Source: GWC2-45-19 sp964358085
Lineage (GTDB): Bacteria > Patescibacteriota > Microgenomatia > CAZETR01 > Amesbacteraceae
Length of the DNA: 7,712 bases
NCBI GenBank assembly: GCA_964358085.1
Contig: CAYHNU010000030.1
Coordinates: 1-7,712, forward strand
Direction: 5' to 3'
The position numbers and the translations under genes are program-made. The notes below the pieces were generated by a model. It searched no databases, was not told where the DNA came from, and saw nothing but the letters and a program-made list of their open reading frames with translations. Shown here one piece after another: positions 5,978-7,712 of this stretch (its first letter is position 1; each line of letters starts with the position of its first letter).

Positions 5978-6519
5978 AATAATAGATACCCAGAAAATTT
6001 GTGACCTGAGCGTAAATAAATAGCTACCGCCAATCCTACCAGAACCCAGGCAGCCAAGTATACCTTGGAGATCTGCCGCGGCGCAAGCCCCATCCATACT
6101 CCCATCCACCAAGCCGCACCCACCAAGCCTACCAACCCCGCTTTTCCGCTTTTATACCACCTGATTTCCCTGTAAACTTTAGCCAGTCCCCACAACACCA
6201 CCACCCCCACCCCCATCACACTACCCACTACCCACCACCCCTTCCCAAAAGCCACAGCCGCTCCCATCACCAAACTCGATCTGGCCACCACGTCACTCCA
6301 CTCCCAGGCGTTCCATTTTTTAAACCGGCACCAAAAAACCAGCGCCATCAAAACTCCCACCAGCACTCCCCCCAATCCCCACCATTTCCAACCCCACGAA
6401 GCCGCCCAAGCCGTCCCCGCTAAAACCAAGCTCAAAGTCAAAATATCTTCCTCGTCATAATCCGCCCGCATAGCTTTCCACACCCAAAAACTCACCACAA
6501 GAAATGCAATCCCTATCAT
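5959..6519 (-). CDS. Trp-rich multi-span membrane protein, possibly a degenerate Lgt relative
   Basis: 186 residues with about six hydrophobic segments (roughly 2-16, 28-42, 47-64, 80-112, 127-145, 153-170). By my count it contains 20 Trp, about 11 percent, which is unusually high. The order of features resembles prolipoprotein diacylglyceryl transferase (Lgt): RADYDEEDIL (18-27), then WGLGGVLVGVLMALVFW (47-63), then KKWNAWEWSDVVA (67-79). In active Lgt the second segment has an H-G-G motif and the later one G-R-x-x-N; here they read L-G-G and G-K-G-W. If related, it has probably lost activity. This assignment is inference. ATG 6519 is chosen because an extended -10 lies 6 nt upstream. It is the first gene of a run with the TraR/DksA, RluA and antiporter genes. 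Confidence 0.72.
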   Translation of the reverse strand: MIGIAFLVVSFWVWKAMRADYDEEDILTLSLVLAGTAWAASWGWKWWGLGGVLVGVLMALVFWCRFKKWNAWEWSDVVARSSLVMGAAVAFGKGWWVVGSVMGVGVVVLWGLAKVYREIRWYKSGKAGLVGLVGAAWWMGVWMGLAPRQISKVYLAAWVLVGLAVAIYLRSGHKFSGYLLLWPKKR

Positions 6520-6521
6520 GC

Positions 6522-6527
6522 TAAAAT
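6522..6527 (+). promoter_or_regulatory. candidate -10 box of the divergent membrane-protein gene
   Basis: TAAAAT on the plus strand lies 8 nt before the ATG at 6536 and overlaps the opposing extended -10. No -35 is convincing. The assignment rests mainly on the similar layout at two other divergent pairs. Confidence 0.35.
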
Positions 6528-6534
6528 CATAACA
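6526..6534 (-). promoter_or_regulatory. extended -10 promoter of the Lgt-like gene
   Basis: TGTTATGAT on the minus strand gives an extended -10 (TG, one base, TATGAT), ending 6 nt before the ATG at 6519. No good -35 is visible, as expected for an extended -10. It probably drives the four-gene operon to 3270. Confidence 0.55.
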
Positions 6535-6535
6535 C

Positions 6536-6994
6536 ATGCTCGAACTTCCCCACACTTTGGTCGGCGCAGCTATTGCCACCGCCATTCCCGATCCCCGTAT
6601 TTCCCTTCCCCTGGCCTTGTTATCACACTTTGTCACCGACTATATCCCCCACTGGAACCCCCATCTCAATACCGAACTAAAAACCACCGGCAAGATATCC
6701 AGCCGTTCCAAGATTATTGTCATGGCTGACGCCGGCCTCGCCTTGATGGTCGGCACCTATCTGGCTACTCGCAGCGGTCATTTTATAGTAGTCATGCTGG
6801 CCTGCTTTCTGGCCGTCGCCCCTGATGTTGCCGAAATCCCCTATTACTTCCTGGGCCTAAAAGATATCCCCTGGATCAAAAAGCTTATCGACTACCAGCG
6901 CGCTCATCAATGGAACGTCCCCGCTTTCTGGGGCATTCTCTCCCAACTGGTCGTTGTCGCTATATCCTTACTACTTATCTATCGTTTAGGTTAA
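6536..6994 (+). CDS. small His/Asp-rich membrane protein
   Basis: 152 residues with hydrophobic segments at about 7-36, 60-78, 82-98 and 129-149. Conserved-looking polar residues sit at segment edges: His6 in LPHTLVGAA, His31 and Asp35 in LLSHFVTDYIPHWNPH (29-43, with His39 and His43), Asp65 in MADAGLAL, Asp97 and Glu100 in APDVAEIPYYFLG, and His124 in AHQWN. This His/Asp pattern in a membrane protein recalls the YdjM-like metal-dependent hydrolase group, where similar motifs are thought to bind metal, but the match is not strong enough to name it. Its ATG is only 16 nt from that of the divergent Lgt-like gene, so the two may be co-regulated. It converges on efp with a 27-nt gap. Confidence 0.75.
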   Translation: MLELPHTLVGAAIATAIPDPRISLPLALLSHFVTDYIPHWNPHLNTELKTTGKISSRSKIIVMADAGLALMVGTYLATRSGHFIVVMLACFLAVAPDVAEIPYYFLGLKDIPWIKKLIDYQRAHQWNVPAFWGILSQLVVVAISLLLIYRLG

Positions 6995-7021
6995 TTAGAT
7001 CAATTAGAAATTAGGTCAATT
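6986..7021. repeat. imperfect short AT-rich repeats between convergent genes
   Basis: ATTAGATCAATT (6994-7005) and ATTAGGTCAATT (7010-7021) match at 11 of 12 positions with a 16-nt period. A related TTAGGTTAATT lies at 6986-6996 across the end of the upstream gene. They fill the whole gap before the efp stop. There is no GC-rich hairpin, so this is not a standard terminator. Confidence 0.5.
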
Positions 7022-7582
7022 CTATTTGACTCTTTCCGCGTAAGATCCGTCTCTGGTATCCACCAGCACCCCGTCCCCTTCATTTATAAACAATGGCACC
7101 CGGGTTTTTACCCCATTGTCCAAAACCGCATCTTTATACAAATTAGACACACTATTTCCTTTCACCCCCGGATCCGTCTCCTTAACTGTAAATTCCATTT
7201 TTGGCGGCAGTTCAATCCACAACGGCCGCTCATCCCAAAACATCACATTTACTACAGTGCCTTCTTTTAGATACTTCCCGGACTCTGCCGCCACGTCTTC
7301 CGCCACTTCCACCTGCCCAAAATCGCTAGGGTCCATAAACACGAAATTCTTTCCGTCTTTATATAAATATTGCATCGCTCTGCGCACCGTATTTATCTCC
7401 TCGACTTTAGCCGAATTAATAAAGCTCTTTTCGGTCGTAGCCCCGGTTAGTAGATTCCTGGCTTTAATTCTAATCGTCGCCGACCCTCTGCCCATCTTCA
7501 CATGTTCATACTTCAAACACACGTAAGGAGCCCCGTCCAGCAAAAACGTTACCCCGTTCCTCAAATCCTGCACAACCATCAT
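7022..7582 (-). CDS. efp: elongation factor P
   Basis: 186 residues, the normal EF-P length, with three domains: the N-terminal KOW-like domain (about 1-63), a middle OB fold (65-126) and a C-terminal OB fold (128-186) ending GDGVLVDTRDGSYAERVK. EF-P binds the ribosome E site and promotes peptide-bond formation at proline runs. The tip loop reads HVKMGRGSATI, so the position modified in other bacteria is Arg32, not the Lys of E. coli, and the usual Pro before the Gly is Met. Arg at this site is rhamnosylated by EarP in some bacteria; no modification gene is in the window. Two ATGs in tandem (7582 and 7579) could start translation. A TAAAAT box (7592-7597, minus) lies 9 nt upstream of the first. 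It is divergent from the tRNA. Confidence 0.97.
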   Translation of the reverse strand: MMVVQDLRNGVTFLLDGAPYVCLKYEHVKMGRGSATIRIKARNLLTGATTEKSFINSAKVEEINTVRRAMQYLYKDGKNFVFMDPSDFGQVEVAEDVAAESGKYLKEGTVVNVMFWDERPLWIELPPKMEFTVKETDPGVKGNSVSNLYKDAVLDNGVKTRVPLFINEGDGVLVDTRDGSYAERVK

Positions 7583-7591
7583 CGCCTGGCA

Positions 7592-7597
7592 ATTTTA
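7592..7597 (-). promoter_or_regulatory. candidate -10 box of efp
   Basis: TAAAAT on the minus strand, 9 nt before the first ATG of efp. TTCCAA 17 nt further upstream is a weak -35. AGG just before the start could be a minimal ribosome site. Confidence 0.35.
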
Positions 7598-7609
7598 CCG
7601 CCAAACGCT

Positions 7610-7615
7610 TAAAAT
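7610..7615 (+). promoter_or_regulatory. candidate -10 box of tRNA-Leu
   Basis: TAAAAT on the plus strand, 14 nt before the first base of the tRNA. The -35 candidate TGGCAA (7587-7592) with a 17-nt spacer is weak. The region between efp and the tRNA is only 47 nt, so both promoters must share it. Confidence 0.35.
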
Positions 7616-7629
7616 TGGAAGCTGTAGAC

Positions 7630-7710
7630 GCCGGGGTGGTGGAATGGTATACACGCACGACTCAAAATCGTGTGGGGAAACCCATGAGGGTCCGACTCCC
7701 TCTCCCGGCA
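7630..7710 (+). tRNA. tRNA-Leu, anticodon CAA
   Basis: It folds as a class II tRNA. The acceptor GCCGGGG pairs with TCCCGGC (one G-T pair at 7-66), with discriminator A73 at 7710. The D arm starts GTGG and closes with CAC. The anticodon stem CACGA/TCGTG encloses the loop CTCAAAA, giving anticodon CAA (reads UUG, Leu). The variable arm is GGG-GAAA-CCC. The T stem GAGGG/CCCTC encloses the loop TCCGACT. A73 and the long variable arm fit leucine identity. CCA is not encoded: A73 is followed by CA at the end of the window. C at T-loop position 55 instead of T is unusual. Confidence 0.95.
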
Positions 7711-7712
7711 CA

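Noticed and set aside
5978..6112. N-terminal extension of the TraR/DksA gene to 6112
   Set aside because: It overlaps the upstream membrane-protein coding region and has no family similarity before MAKKTIS.
1..7712. CRISPR array, insertion sequence or toxin-antitoxin system
   Set aside because: No spaced direct repeats of 20-40 nt, no transposase motifs or terminal inverted repeats, and no small gene pair with toxin or antitoxin signatures were seen.
1..7712. Recoded TGA (code 25)
   Set aside because: TGA ends the TraR/DksA and LytR-type genes exactly where the families end, so the standard code fits.

Overview
The window looks like a chromosomal segment of a Patescibacteria/CPR-type bacterium, probably close to Microgenomates. 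This placement is inference from gene style, not from a database search. The signs are short genes packed almost edge to edge, few recognisable Shine-Dalgarno sites, several start codons sitting 6-8 nt after a -10 box (a leaderless layout), shortened or degenerate versions of common families, and conserved small membrane proteins of a kind common in CPR genomes. TGA is used as a stop, so there is no sign of the Gracilibacteria/SR1 code. I see no mobile element, CRISPR array, rRNA or phage gene.

Layout, left to right. Positions 1-645 (minus strand) hold a compact yebC followed by an overlapping small membrane-protein gene that runs off the left edge. A 34-nt divergent promoter region separates yebC from a plus-strand TPR protein (680-1420). 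The TPR gene meets tail to tail, with a 21-nt overlap, a membrane-anchored LytR C-terminal-domain protein (1400-2167, minus). A 22-nt gap with a palindromic -10 box separates that gene from a DUF1003 membrane protein (2190-2594, plus). Next, on the minus strand, is a divergent or broken sugar transferase-like gene (2618-3245), whose two parts lie in different reading frames.

A likely minus-strand operon then runs from 6519 down to 3270: a Trp-rich, Lgt-like membrane protein, a TraR/DksA zinc-finger protein, an RluA-family pseudouridine synthase and a Kef-type cation/proton antiporter. Its genes overlap by 19 and 11 nt or are separated by 4 nt. Divergent from it by 16 nt is a His/Asp-rich small membrane protein (6536-6994, plus). 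The right end holds efp (elongation factor P, minus) and a divergent tRNA-Leu(CAA).

Functionally the region mixes translation (YebC, EF-P, RluA, tRNA-Leu), transcription control (TraR/DksA) and envelope or ion functions (antiporter, LytR-type, Lgt-like, DUF1003, sugar transferase-like). The most interesting structure is regulatory. Divergent gene pairs share 16-34 nt spacers in which opposing -10 boxes lie about one discriminator length from the two ATGs, suggesting bidirectional leaderless promoters. Also notable are a YebC lacking about 65 internal residues, two different 7-bp tandem repeats inside coding sequence, an EF-P with Arg at the modified position, and a tRNA-Leu with C at T-loop position 55.
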